Below are positions 1 to 10,529 of a stretch of DNA of 64,000 nt, in pieces. The position numbers and the translations under genes were made by a program. The notes under the pieces were generated by a model that worked only from the letters and a program-made list of their open reading frames with translations, ran no database searches and was not told the origin of the DNA. This DNA is from Delphinapterus leucas. Taxonomy: Eukaryota; Chordata; Mammalia; Artiodactyla; Monodontidae. Location of the stretch: the NCBI RefSeq assembly GCF_002288925.2, contig NW_022098069.1:69520758-69584757 (forward strand), written 5' to 3'. Numbering within the stretch: the stretch's first letter is position 1; each line of letters begins with the position of its first letter.

Positions 1-388
1 AGCAGGAGATAAAACTCTCATGTGAAAGATGCCCTCCCGGTACCAGGAGGAAAGGAACATTCTTATCACCAGAGGCGGGGAGTGGAGGCCAAGAGAACTC
101 TGTACAAACAGACCTTGTTAAAATAACTCTGATCTTCCTTTGCTCTCCCCATATATTTTAGTTATGTCTCCACAATTGCCTCTTAGTTCAACCTAGTATA
201 TAAATGCACTTAGATTTTGCCACTTCTTTGTGTCTTCATTTCCTTATGAAGGCTCCTGTATCCTGTAAAGCTTGTATTCAATAAACCTGTATGCTTTTCT
301 CCCGTTAATCTATCTTATGTCAATTTAATTCTCAGGCCCAGCCAGGGACTCAAAGAGGGTAGAAGTAAAATTCCTACCCCCCCCCACA
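1..388 (+). mobile_element. LTR of an endogenous retrovirus-like element, cut by the window edge
   Basis: The sequence reads like the 3' part of a long terminal repeat. It has a TATA box (TATATAAA, 197-204), a polyadenylation signal (AATAAA, 280-285), and a tail that ends in a C-rich stretch and CA near 388, as LTRs do. The U3 start lies outside the window. No gag, pol or env remnant follows, so it looks like a solo LTR. The layout suggests a class I (gammaretrovirus-like) LTR, but I cannot name the family. Confidence 0.62.
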
Positions 389-1925
389 CCGCCCCGACAG
401 TACCTATGGTACCGTGCTCAACCCTGCAAAGTGAGACTGAGTAAAATCCACTTCCTGCCCTCAGCGAGCCTGTCTTCCATCACAGAAGACAGATAGGTCA
501 ACATGAGCATGGGAGCATGGCAAAGGCATCACTGGAGTCATGCACAGGTGCCCAGAGTGTAGACGGAGGTGGCAGGGGGGAGGGGGGAGGTGGCAGTGTT
601 GCAGGGAAGGCATAGCTCCCTTTTGCCTGACCATCACATTTCTGTACGACTGACATTTTTCAGACCATGAGATGTGAGGGTAAATAGCTCTCACAGCTTT
701 CAGCTACGTTAGGCGACCTCAATTCAAGCTGGCTGGCGAATCAGCATGTCCCTGTGATCTTTTAGGCATGTGTCCTTGCGTTCAGGACTGAGAGGTCTTG
801 TTCTTCTAAACATCAAGAGATGCACCGCAGTGGAGGTTTCCAGAGGTTCCTACTCATCCCAGAGTATGGATGTAATGGTGGTAGTGATTTCTTTTTAAAG
901 AACTTTCCAATAAATTAGGATTTGAGGTTAAGGTAAACCTGCTTCCGGCTTCAGAACAATCATGTTAATGACCCCTATGCAATTTGGGAGATGTGGAAAT
1001 GACTTTTGTCTAGTTGTCAATTCCACCCTTTGTGAGGGAACATTTCTGGTGGTTCAAGAGATCCACACGTTCTACTGGTGCTTATTTTTAATTGTTTTGA
1101 TGGTGTTTCTCTTGATTATTTAGTAGATGGCTTTTAATTTCCTTGAACACAGAAAGTCTGAATCATATGTAATTCCTTGCACCGTGCATAGTAAATGCAG
1201 AGATTCTAAGGATTTAGGGCTCCATCTAAGTGTAAGACATTGTCATTTTCAGGGCCAGAAGCCCAATCTACTTCAAACATCTTCTCACTATCCAAGAGTC
1301 CTTTGAATTAAGTCCTCTCTTCCCCCCCTCCCCAATTTTTGTAAATATATGTTTGTGTAATTTGGCCATTATAACATTAGCCCATTAAGATCCATAGCTA
1401 AATAACATAGGATTATTCTTGCTTTTAAAGAAATCAGAGATCCCAAGGTAGAGGTCAGAGGGAGCATGTGGTGAAGGAAAATTTGGGAAAGGGAAATCTG
1501 CTGAGGGCTTCTAGAAAGCACTGGCCAACTCTCGATAAGGAACCCCATGAAAAAATAACCAAGGCTGGGGGCAGACTTTGCCCGTTTTATGGTTTTGCAT
1601 AGGGTGAGCCTTCTAAGGCTCATAGGGCAGATAATTGTATTTGGCTACTGTAGTTACAGTAAATGGCCACAAATTAAAGGCTGGTATAGTCGGAAAGTAC
1701 ATTTATTTTTGGTATTACAATCCGTTCTAAAACGTTTTTAATATTAAAAAAATGAAACTTGATGAAACAATGCATTTAGAATGAGTATATTTAATCTTCT
1801 TTTAAAAATGTGTAGATCTATTTCTCTTAGGGAAATAAGTGAACTGCATTAAATTCCAAGTGCAAGAAAGTATACACTCTCACGTTCTGTCTTTTGTCCA
1901 GCCAGAAACTCCTCCTAACATAGAG
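389..1925. other. Unassigned single-copy DNA
   Basis: No exon, RNA gene or recognisable repeat was found here. A purine-rich G-run block at 565-596 contains the 11-mer GGAGGTGGCAG twice around two runs of six G and could form a G-quadruplex. The rest is moderately AT-rich with no open frame of interest. Confidence 0.5.
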
Positions 1926-2320
1926 CAGTGGTTCTCACACTGGCCGATGATTTGAATACCATGGAGAATTTCATATAAATTCTCAGGTACTATCCTAGAC
2001 CTACTTTCTCAATATCCAGGCGTGGGACCCCAGAAAGCTGTATTTTTTTTTTTTTTTTTTTTTTTGCGGTACGCGGGCCCCTCACTGTCGTGGCCTCTCC
2101 CGTCGCGGAGCACAGGCTCCGGAGCGCAGGCTCAGCGGCCATGGCTCACGGACCCAGCCGCTCCGCGGCATGTGGGATCCTCCCGGACTGGGGCACGAAC
2201 CCGCGTCCCCTTCATCGGCAGGCGGACTCTCAACCACTGCGCCACCAGGGAAGCCCGAAAGCTGTATTTTTAAAGGCTGTCCAGGTGATATGGGGCCTTT
2301 GACGGATCTGAGAACCACTG
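1926..2320. mobile_element. MER5-type hAT-Charlie DNA transposon, split by a SINE
   Basis: The element starts CAGTGGTTCTCA (1926-1937) and ends with its exact reverse complement TGAGAACCACTG (2309-2320), a perfect 12-bp terminal inverted repeat of the MER5 hAT type. The bases outside, ACATAGAG and CCATAAAA, agree at 5 of 8 positions, as expected of a decayed 8-bp hAT target duplication. Without the SINE at 2048-2256 and its duplicated target, the element is about 170 bp, the usual length for this non-autonomous family. Confidence 0.88.
2048..2256 (-). mobile_element. CHR-type tRNA-derived SINE with 15-bp TSD
   Basis: A full-length young copy in reverse orientation: T-run, GCGGTACGCGGGCC, then the tRNA-related part ending CCACCAGGGAAGCCC. 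The direct repeat GAAAGCTGTATTTTT flanks it at 2033-2047 and 2257-2271. The target lies inside the MER5 element, so the SINE is younger. On the minus strand the tRNA-like head carries the Pol III A-box and B-box region. Many CpGs survive, consistent with a fairly recent insertion. Confidence 0.96.
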
Positions 2321-3929
2321 CCATAAAACAAACAGGGATTTAAAACTTTCAGTCTTATCTCAGCCTCTCACTGAATATGCTCCTGTAATGGTTTACGGTA
2401 ATAACGACCTTGTTGGAGGCTCTTTCCTGTTGATTAATGACCAGCTGGAAGAAGTTGTCTCTAGGATCTTTCAATTCAGACTGCCAATAATTACCCAACT
2501 AAAGGTACGCCTGCAGTTCAAATGTGTCACGTCTTCCTCTGTGAGGAACATTGCACTCTTAGGTTGCCTTAATTGCATTCCTTTCCTAATTCATCTCTCA
2601 AATGCCACAGTTGCTGCAAAACAGAAAAAACAAACAAGAGGATCAAAGTGTATGTCTCTGCTGGAGCAAACAGGGGCAGAGAGGCACGGGAGAAGATTTA
2701 GCTCTTGGGTGGATTTCGCTGAACTGTTCTATTTGAGTAGCAGCGATTTGTACCAGGTAATGTGGACTAGGTTGCCCTCAGTCTCTTTGCAGATTACACC
2801 CCATTTCCTTGACTGCTGCTAAGTAATTCTCAGGGAATTATTCCCCCTCAAACTTCTCTCCGCTAACAGAGTGATCTGCCACATATGCTTCCACTTTATG
2901 TACCCCTGGACAGCCGGTGGCTTCATAAACTGCCTACCTTTCAAACCATTCAGGCTGGAGCTGCAATCTTTCCACCCACCCCTTTCCCATGAGGTAAAGA
3001 GAATGTTCATACCTCAGGTCTTGTTACCAAGCAACATAGCTCCATTTGCCAATTGCCACCATTTCCTTCTCATAGTATTACAGGCCTTATTATTAACATT
3101 TAGTTCAGAGAAATTGCTGTCATTATGTGAAGTAACTTCCTTTAGAGGTTATTCATTAACCTTAGGTATTTTACTGTGTAATTATAATTGCCAAGTGCCC
3201 GCAGGCTTGGAAAACCTTTGAACTCCTCAAGGTATTAGGGGATGGCAGAAAGGATATTATCTGCGTTTTCTTCCTTTTCTGGTTGTTTTAATCGCGAAGG
3301 TGTCCCATTTCCCCTGTGGAGGTGTCTGCCTTCCTAGAGGGTAAACTTCCAGATTGCTGACTGTAAACTCAGACGATACCGACGGAGGAACTGGCTTGGC
3401 AGAGTCTGATTTCCCCAAATACTGGAGTGGAGGGAAATGGTTCCTCCTTTGTCTTAAGGAAAAATAGCGGGGATATTCCTACGACCCACACGGTTGGCAC
3501 GTACACTTGTTCGTACGTGGGGCTCCGTGAAGACCTCGCACGATACCTGGGATTGTATAGCGTGCACAACCTCGTTCTGACACAGTGGAAGACCGTCAGC
3601 CTACTGCTCACTTAATGGCTCCGTAAAAGCAATTTTTCACTCCCCGGCTCTGCAGGAGCCAGGTGTGCTTTCCATCATACGCCTATTATATAGCCATCCT
3701 CAGTAGCCACTGCCTACACAGTGACCCTGTGATTTGCCCCATCCGCGTGTGGCGGCCAGCGTCTTTGGTGCCCACCCAGGACACCTTCAGGTACGCATGT
3801 CACTTGCATTTGCAGGCAGGGCTGCGGGGAAGCACCCCCTTTCTGTCTTTGTTTCAAGACGAACAAAGGTAACTGGCATTTTTCTTCCTCCCAGCCACAT
3901 GCACCTGCAGCAGGGTGCCCCCCAAAAAG
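2321..3929. other. Unassigned single-copy DNA
   Basis: No supported gene. The longest frame (2388-2822, 144 codons) has no recognisable domain. GC content rises from about 3,350 toward the CpG-rich block that follows. Confidence 0.5.
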
Positions 3930-4520
3930 GAAACCTGTTTCCCTCCTCCTAGGGTTCTGGTTTCTCCAGGCCCCCGCACCCAGTCCCTCCGGCCTCTACC
4001 CAGACTGGGAGAAGTGGCCCGACCTTCCAGGTAACCAGATTCCCCAGACGGGAGGGGCGAGGGCCGCTGGGAAGGCGGCCACGTGACCTCACCTGCCACC
4101 CCGGGAAGGCGCCCCTGTTTCCGAAAACTCGGGGACGGGAGAGTCCCGAGTGCTGTTTTGAATCTGAATTTGAAGCACGCAGAGTTCCTGAAAGGGTGCT
4201 TGCCTCCACCCCCGACGGCCTCCACTTTGATCATTACCAGTGAAAAGGCACGGCCGGCCGTGGGGTTTTTCTGGCGTGAACCGCACGGCCGGCCATGGGG
4301 TTTTTCTGGCGTGAACCCGGCTGCCCGACAAAGGCAGCGAGGTCTGCGGAGGAGAAGGCCGAGCGGGTGTCCCAGGAGCTGCGGCACAAGTCTGGACGCG
4401 GAGGCTGCACGCCGGGAGGGCCGAGCCGCCCTGGCAGGAGCCCGAGCTGCAGGCCTCGGCCGGGAACCGCGTCCCTCCGTCACTTCCCCGGCTCTGCCGT
4501 CCCTAGCGTGCCCTTGACAG
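3930..4520. promoter_or_regulatory. CpG-rich, island-like block
   Basis: This is the most GC- and CpG-rich unique stretch in the window, with runs such as GGCCGGCC and GAGGGCCGCTGGGAAGGCGG. It contains a CACGTG E-box at 4080-4085 in the context GCCACGTGACC, a form bound by USF, MYC/MAX and TFE-type bHLH factors. A 35-bp tandem duplication lies at 4248-4317. There is no TATA box and no clear first exon. Island-like composition is seen directly; promoter or enhancer activity is inference. A long minus-strand open frame across it is best explained by base composition. Confidence 0.5.
4248..4317. repeat. 35-bp tandem duplication, two copies
   Basis: Copy 1 (4248-4282) and copy 2 (4283-4317) both begin GCACGGCCGGCC and end TTTTTCTGGCGTGAACC. 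They differ at one base, G versus A after GGCC. A unit of 35 bp would shift any reading frame, which argues against coding use. Each unit carries GGCCGGCC. Confidence 0.95.
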
Positions 4521-4825
4521 CTCTCTTCTTTGATCTGGAAAATAGGAGAAGATAGGGGACACTGATATTTTTTAAAAGGCGCGGGGATTTGCTGCTTTCT
4601 CCCCCAAATAAAGGGCTGATAGGGAGTTTCTGGAAGAAACATGCTGTCACATGTAATCTAATGAGCTTGGCCTCCTCTTCCAGTGCCCATTAATCTATCA
4701 ACCAACACCGAAAGCATCTAAGTGTGGATTCTGTGTGCATTGGAGAAGTAACAGCATGGTCTCTGCTTTTAAGGGATTTATGGTTTAGCTGGGGAGATGG
4801 AATATATATGAGTGTACAATGCGGT

Positions 4826-5050
4826 AATAGCTAACATTTATTGAGTACTTCCCGTGTGCCACGTTCTGTGTGGCACTTTCCTTTGTTCCTCATAACAGCC
4901 CATCAAATAGGTACTGTGTTATCATCTCCACGTTACAGATGTTTTAGCGAGATCACGTGCCCCCGGTCACACTGTGTGCGCAGTCAGGCTGTGTGTGCCT
5001 CAGATCTGGCGACTCCAGAGGAGAGAGGTGCGTTTGCAAACCCAAGTCTG
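4826..5050 (-). mobile_element. MIR SINE fragment
   Basis: Reverse-oriented MIR: AATAGCTAACATTTATTGAG at the left, then TCATAACAGCCCATCAAATAGGTACTG, then a poor match to the CORE and tRNA-like head. Edges are approximate. Confidence 0.72.
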
Positions 5051-6014
5051 TTGAACATGCAGTGATGGTGAGCGGTCCGTTGCATTTGGCCTCATCCTCT
5101 CCGCCCCGGTTCCGAGACTGTTCTCCTTGCCCTCTCTCTGGAGAGCAGGCAAACTGCCCAGAGGAAAGTTTTTAGCCCCCAGTACCCTTTGGGACCCTAC
5201 ACAAGTTCTGTTTCTTCCCCTTCCTCTGTCTTTTCCTGCTCAACAATCACAGCCCAGTTCTTTTTTCTTTAGGCGACATTAACCTTGTACATGCATCTTG
5301 TTTGTCCTCCGTGATTTTATTATCCAAGTAGAGAGAAGGACCTAATTCAAAACGAGGAAGTGTACAAAGCAGAACTTCACCTCAATGAAGCGGAACTTGA
5401 TGGTCTCTGAGGTTCCTTCCTTTCAGTGATTCCTTCCCTCTCTGTTTTACACGGAGGAGCAGTGACCTTCCTTAAACACAGTCAGGTAGAGTCAGGGTTT
5501 TACCAGTACCCCAAAGGCAAAGGCGGGTCTCACAGTTTAGCATCTTCAACTCAGTTTGCCACTCATGGGGACTAAAGGATGAAACAGAATGTGGCTTTCT
5601 CAGGGAAGCCAGCATCTTGATCATTTCTAATAGTGTAAAACACTGGTCCATGGGATTTTATGAGTATCACGGGGAGACACATCTTTTGACCTGGTATATA
5701 ATCCCACATCTCTGGGCGCTGGGCTAATTACAGCAGCTCCTTTGGCCATGGGTCCGAATAGGAAACATGGTGTTCAGAAAATTCCAGATTGACTGGAATT
5801 AACCCAGGGTCCCCTGTTCTTTATGTTGTATCCCTAGTCAACCTAGTCGATGGGGATTGAGAAGGCCCAGAAATCCTTGTTTAGTGTAATTTCGTCTTCC
5901 TTTAACCGGAAATAATAGTTATCTGAAAACTTGCTACACTTTGTTGTGCTTTTATTGAGCACCTCTCTTCGCATCACCTATTGGTAAAAAATAATGAAAA
6001 GAACAGAGTAGGTG
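5051..6014. other. Unassigned single-copy DNA
   Basis: Nothing recognisable apart from short pyrimidine-rich runs near 5,200-5,280. No supported open frame. Confidence 0.45.
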
Positions 6015-6130
6015 CTGGGAAGCCTGGGTTCTGTTTTCAGACCTGCTGCTAGCCAGCCTGGGACCCGTGATACCAACTCCCATCCATATGGGTCTCAGTT
6101 TCCTCACTTTAAAAAAAATAAAAACTTGGA
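6015..6130 (+). mobile_element. Probable MIR fragment
   Basis: AGCCTGGGTTCTG, then a gap, then TCTCAGTTTCCTCACTTTAAAA match two landmarks of sense-strand MIR. The middle is diverged. Confidence 0.48.
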
Positions 6131-7059
6131 CCAGGCCAGTGGTTTTCAAATCACAGCGGCTCTGCTCTTATCTTTTAGGTATTGCAGTTTTGTGAAAGAT
6201 ATTTGTTTACTAAATGGAAAGGGAGACTCACCGACAACAACTGTTATAAACCCACTGCTCTAGAGGCTCGCTGAGGTCTTCAGCTCTAAAGTTCTACAGT
6301 TCTCTTGAAGGCCATGGGTAATGGCCATGCTCCTTGGGAATCACAGCTGTTTCGTTTGGCTGGATTATAAATTGCATGAAGGATAGAAGTTGGAAGACAA
6401 GGCTGGAAAAGAAGTTTCAGTCCAGATTTGGGATTGCCATGGGAGCTTGGCCAATCTGGACACTGTTTCGTTGGAATTCAGGTGCCACCAATGATTTTTG
6501 AGAGCAAAATTTGGTCAGTTATGTTTTGCATGCAGCTGTGAGTAACAGAGACCTGAAAAATAGTAGCTTAAGCAGAGAAGAGTTACTTCCTTATATAAGA
6601 TCCTTCAAGATTGGCGAATTTGGGGCAGGCACGCGAGCTCCATGCAGCCATCAGGGACCCAGACCCCTCCTAGTGTTTTGCGTTTCTGTTTAGCGAAGCA
6701 GGCTTTCCTTCTCACAGTTACCTCATGGTCCACGATGGGTGCTGGGCTCCACCCACCATGCTTGCATTGCAGGCTGGGAGGAGTGTAAAGGAAAAAGGGC
6801 ACGCATCCCAGCTGAGTCAGCTCACTTTAATCAGCCTTCTCAGTGGTCCCTCACGACCCAGTTTTTTACATCTCATCGGCCAGAACTGAGTCTTATTGCC
6901 ACACTTAGTTTCAGGGCACCTAAGAAATGTACACTTTATTCTGGGCAGGGATGTGACTAGCTGAAAGTTGGGGTTCTGTTACTAAGAGAGAAGGGAAAGT
7001 GACATTGGAAGGCAGCTTTGTATGGTCTCTGCTACAGAAAATGATCAGAACTCTGCCCT
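6131..7059. other. Unassigned single-copy DNA
   Basis: No gene or clear repeat recognised. Frames here are 60-73 codons without family features. Confidence 0.45.
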
Positions 7060-7400
7060 GGATTCACTTATTTAGCGGCAGTAGTTGGGAAGCTATGGAC
7101 TAGGTGGGGGGAATGAGAACCTGAAACTGGAGTGACCCTGGGAAGGTGGGTAGGGGAATGAGGGGGAGCTCATGCAGAGGAGGGCCAACAGGACTCTCCA
7201 GGTTTGACGGGATTTCATCAGCTGGGTGTGAGCACGTGGAAGGATGCAAAGAACACACCCAATTTTAGAAGCACGTGAAAGGGATGCTGGTGATGCCAGT
7301 AACTAAAATAAGGAAGTTGGAGGAGGAGTTTTAGGGAAGGAGGTCATGAATTAGGTTTTGGACAGGTTGAGCATGGTGCTGGTGGTACACCAGGACTGGA
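7060..7400 (-). mobile_element. Probable L2 LINE fragment, antisense
   Basis: The purine-rich text, including GGTTTTGGACAGGTTGAGCATG at its right part, fits the antisense of the L2 coding region. Divergence is high and edges are soft. Confidence 0.45.
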
Positions 7401-7960
7401 ACTTTGGGGGAATTTGTATTGTACATTTCCAAATAGAAAGGAAGTTCACCTAATTTTTTAAATCCTAATATCTAGGATGTCCTAAAGCCTCAGATGCTTT
7501 TTGGGGCCCATGTTGTTATTTAGGGACGTTCTGTTAATATGATGGAGTAAGGCAACGGGGTTACCTCTTCTCTGCTGAACCCGAGCTCCACAGAGATTCT
7601 TTTCCACCGTTAGGCTTAAGGATCCTGAGAGTTATGACAAGGATGATGTTCTGGGAAAATGCCTATTTCTTAAAAGAGCTTCTTCCCAGAATCCCTGTGT
7701 GTTCTTCCACACTGGACAGCTCAAACACGGACAAAACACAACACTCTTCCATTGTCGTCCCGGGGCATGTCTTAGTAGCAGGTGCCCTTATTTCCCTTTT
7801 GCTCTGAGCCTCCATTGGGCCCCACTTGACCTTTCCTGTTTTAGGTCCACTGTTAGGGTGGCACAGGCTAAGTGGGGCTGCATTTAGGAGGAGTGTATGT
7901 AAAGAGCCGTGTGCAGCACCTCTGTGTCCTGGAGAAAAGCTTACATTGAAAATGTGGAGG

Positions 7961-8080
7961 GAATCTCCTAGCAGTCCAGTGGTTAGGACTCTGTGCTCTC
8001 ACTGCTGAGGGCCCAGGTTCAATCCCTGGCCAGGGAACTAAGATCCCACAAGCCACATGGTGTGGCCAAAAAAAGAAAAA
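7961..8080 (+). mobile_element. Short older CHR-family SINE
   Basis: A sense copy of about 120 bp containing CCAGTGGTTAGGACTC (A-box region), GGTTCAATCCCTGG (B-box region) and CAAGCCACATGGTGTGGCC, followed by an A-rich tail. AAAATGTGGAGG before and AAAAGTGGAGG after look like a TSD with one indel. It lacks the downstream part of the 210-bp young form, so it belongs to an older or shorter subfamily. Confidence 0.88.
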
Positions 8081-8305
8081 AAAAGTGGAGGTGAGGGCCC
8101 AAATTGCATGGGGAGTGGGGACAGATAGCAAGGTTACTAGTAAAGGTGGTCAAGAAAGTAAAGATTAAGGCAAGGGGTTGTGAGGTCACGCACCAGAGTT
8201 TAAATCCACTGAGCATGGGGTATTATGGGGAGAGCTCTCAGTGCAGCTTGCCTGGGTAAAAGCAGCTCCTTAATAGAGAAAACCTGGGCTGGATAATCCC
8301 TAGCC

Positions 8306-8326
8306 GGGGGGGGGGGGGGGGGGGGG
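8306..8326 (+). repeat. 21-base G homopolymer
   Basis: Twenty-one uninterrupted G residues follow TAGCC. Such a run is strongly G-quadruplex-prone, length-unstable and error-prone to sequence, so the exact length may not be reliable. Confidence 0.9.
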
Positions 8327-8429
8327 ATGCTTAAAAAAGCCATGCTCAGTGAGAGAAGAGAGAGTTGTCCACCCAGCCTCCGTGTCCTATAGAGTGTTAG
8401 TTACTAGTATGCTTGGTTATATAAACCTA

Positions 8430-8860
8430 GAGTTTGGATATCCCTTCCCTTCAGAATTTTGAAGGCATTGTCCTCTTGTCTTCTGGGTGAAGGTGTTGCT
8501 GTTGAGGAGTGACATAGCAATCCTGACCACCGGTCCTTTATTTGTGACCTTTTTTTCTTTATGGAAGCTTTTAGGATCTTCTCAACTTGACTCTGACGTG
8601 TTCTGCTGTAAATCTTCTATTATTCAGTGTGATGCTCCCTTAATGGGCCCTCACTTGTGTCCTTCAGGTATGGGACATTTTCTCATATTATTTCTTTGAT
8701 AATTTCTTCATGCTACATTCTCTGTTCTCTCTCTCTGGAATTCCTGTTAGTCACACGGTGGATCTCCTGGACATCTTGTCTCTCCTGTTTTTCATCCCTT
8801 TGCTTTATATGCTGTGGATCTTTGTATTGCCTTCTTTATAGGGTAAGTAAAAATAATTTT
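8430..8860 (-). mobile_element. L1M-type LINE fragment, antisense
   Basis: Phrases typical of antisense ancient L1 appear in order: GAAGGCATTGTCCTCTTGTCTTC, GTTGCTGTTGAGGAGTG, GGAAGCTTTTAGGATCTTCTC, TATTTCTTTGATAATTTCTTC and TTCTCTGTTCTCTCTCTCTGGAATTCCTG. No intact frame remains. Placement within L1 (5' region) is from memory. Confidence 0.62.
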
Positions 8861-8879
8861 TTCTATTGTCATCAAAAGG

Positions 8880-9480
8880 TGGTTGTGGTCCAATGAATGG
8901 AGATTGAGTGGGGGAGGGTGGGAAGGCTTTTTGGCACCAGTACATTGTCTGATGGGGAAGCGCTCTGAATTTTCCCCTCACTAAGTCATCACCCACATGG
9001 CTAGTCATCAGCCACATGGCTCTAGTCTTCCATGTGATTTGACACAACTGAAATTCATTGGTTCCTTGGATTTCTGAATGGAGATGGAGGCCTTCTTTGC
9101 AACCTCAGTTCTTCCAGCTTTCTGTGTCTCCTTGGCTTAGAACATGTGTTTGGGTCTTTAATGTAACTAATGAATTGAAGAAGTGGATGGTTACAAATGC
9201 ATCACCTGTTGTTATTAGTATACAGATCCTGGTGATTTAGTGGTATACCTCCAGGCAGCCAACTGTCCATATTGCTTGAATAAAGCTGCTTTTCTGAAAA
9301 AGTTAATTTGAGTTTTAGAATATTTTCCCTTGAACATCATATTGGCATAATACGAATTTAAGAATGCTTGTTTATTGTATTTTTGAGCATTAACCAGAAT
9401 AAACCAAAATAATCTACTTCCTATCTTTGTCTTATGGAGACTTGGTCTTATAGAGACTCAGGCCTTGCTGGAGATCTAAA
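8880..9480. other. Unassigned single-copy DNA
   Basis: No feature recognised. A pair of near-repeats, TCACCCACATGGCTAGTCATC and CAGCCACATGGCTCTAG, sits near 8,988-9,025. Confidence 0.4.
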
Positions 9481-9489
9481 TATCCTTGG

Positions 9490-9809
9490 GGGACTTCCCT
9501 GGTGGTGCAGTGGTTAAGAATCCACCTGCCAATGCAGGGGACACGAGTTTGATCCCTGGTCCGGGAAGATCCCACATGCCGCAGAGCAACTAAGCCCATG
9601 CACCATAACTACTGAGCCTGTGCTCTGAAGCTCGTGTGCCACAACTACCAAAGCCCACATGCCTAGAGCCTGTGCAACAAGAAAAGCCACCAGAATGAGA
9701 AGCCCACGCATGCGAGAAAAAGTAGCCCCGGCTTGTGGCAACTAGAGGAAGCCCGTGTGTGGCAACGAAGAATCAATGCAGCCAAAAATAAATTAAAAAA
9801 AAAAAGAAG
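9490..9809 (+). mobile_element. Long CHR/Bov-tA-like SINE, sense
   Basis: Begins GACTTCCCTGGTGGTGCAGTGG and contains GTTTGATCCCTGGTCCGGG, several CAACTA/CCAAAGCCCA units and the A-rich tail AAAATAAATTAAAAAAAA. A short TSD, TCCTTGG, is visible at 9483-9489 and 9810-9816. The length near 320 bp marks an older, longer subfamily than the 210-bp form. Confidence 0.92.
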
Positions 9810-9928
9810 TCCTTGGCCACCCCGTTATCCCTCCCACCACCGCCCCCCCCACCCCAGCTTCTTGGCAAACTCTCTTCATTTAATTTTTTTATTTTTATTT
9901 AAATCACATTGTATGCAAAGATTTTAAA

Positions 9929-10218
9929 AAATTAATTAGTTTATTTATTATTTTTGGCTGTGTTGGGTCTTCGTTTCTGTGCGAGGGCTTTCTCTAGTTG
10001 CGGCGAGCGGGGGCCACTCTTCATCGCGGTGCGGGGGCCTCTCACTGTTGTGGGCTCTCTGGTTGCGGAGCACAGGCGCCAGACACGCAGGCTCAGTAGT
10101 TGTGGCTCACGGGCCCAGTTGCTCCGCGGCATGTGGGATCCTCCCAGACCCGGGCACGAACCTGTGTCCCCTGCATCGGCAGGCAGATTCTCAACCACTG
10201 CGCCACCAGGGAAGCCCC
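9929..10218 (-). mobile_element. Long CHR/Bov-tA-like SINE, antisense
   Basis: Starts with an AT-rich tail and TATTTTTGGCTGTGTTGGGTC, passes through GTTGTGGCTCACGGGCCC, and ends CACTGCGCCACCAGGGAAGCCC. It is inverted relative to the SINE at 9490-9809, with about 120 bp between them. No clear TSD was found. Open frames of up to 192 codons cross it but are only SINE sequence read through. Confidence 0.92.
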
Positions 10219-10349
10219 TGTCTTCTTTTTACATTCTGAACTACTGCTACACCATCTTGGTTCTTCCATTTTCTAGACTGTCTCTTGCTGCCTTCCACGC
10301 CTCTCTGTTTTCACCCTTCCTGATTCTCTTCTTCCTTTCATTCTCTAAG

Positions 10350-10525
10350 TTAGTGCTTTTCAAACTGCGGTTTATGAATGTCCAGCATCAGAATCCCCTG
10401 GGGCCTGACCAGACAAGTGGATCAGAACCTCTGGGAGTAAGCTGGGGACGGCTGAGGAGTCTGCCCGTTGATCAAGCATTCCTGGGGCTTCTTGTGACAC
10501 CTGAGTTCAAGGCACGCTGCTCTAA
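10350..10525. mobile_element. Probable hAT-Charlie (MER5/MER20-like) fragment
   Basis: TTAGTGCTTTTCAAACTGCGG followed by CAGCATCAGAATCCCCTGGGG is the typical opening of this family, and AAGGCACGCTGCTCTAATG may be the decayed far end. The terminal repeats are too decayed to prove. Confidence 0.55.
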
Positions 10526-10529
10526 TGCC

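Noticed and set aside
1..388. Complete endogenous retrovirus
   Set aside because: Only one LTR end is present and no coding remnants follow it.
2236..2256. CTCF-like CCACCAGGG at the SINE ends
   Set aside because: Only part of the CTCF core is present and the G-rich half is replaced by AAGCCC, so I do not call it a site.
2388..2822. Plus-strand frame of 144 codons
   Set aside because: No family motif, no splice context that I can support, and a length expected by chance in 64 kb.
3854..4642. Open frame of 262 codons on the minus strand, the longest in the window
   Set aside because: It spans the CpG-rich block where stop codons are rare by composition. It has no recognisable domain, low-complexity Arg/Pro/Gly content, and a 35-bp duplication that would shift its frame.
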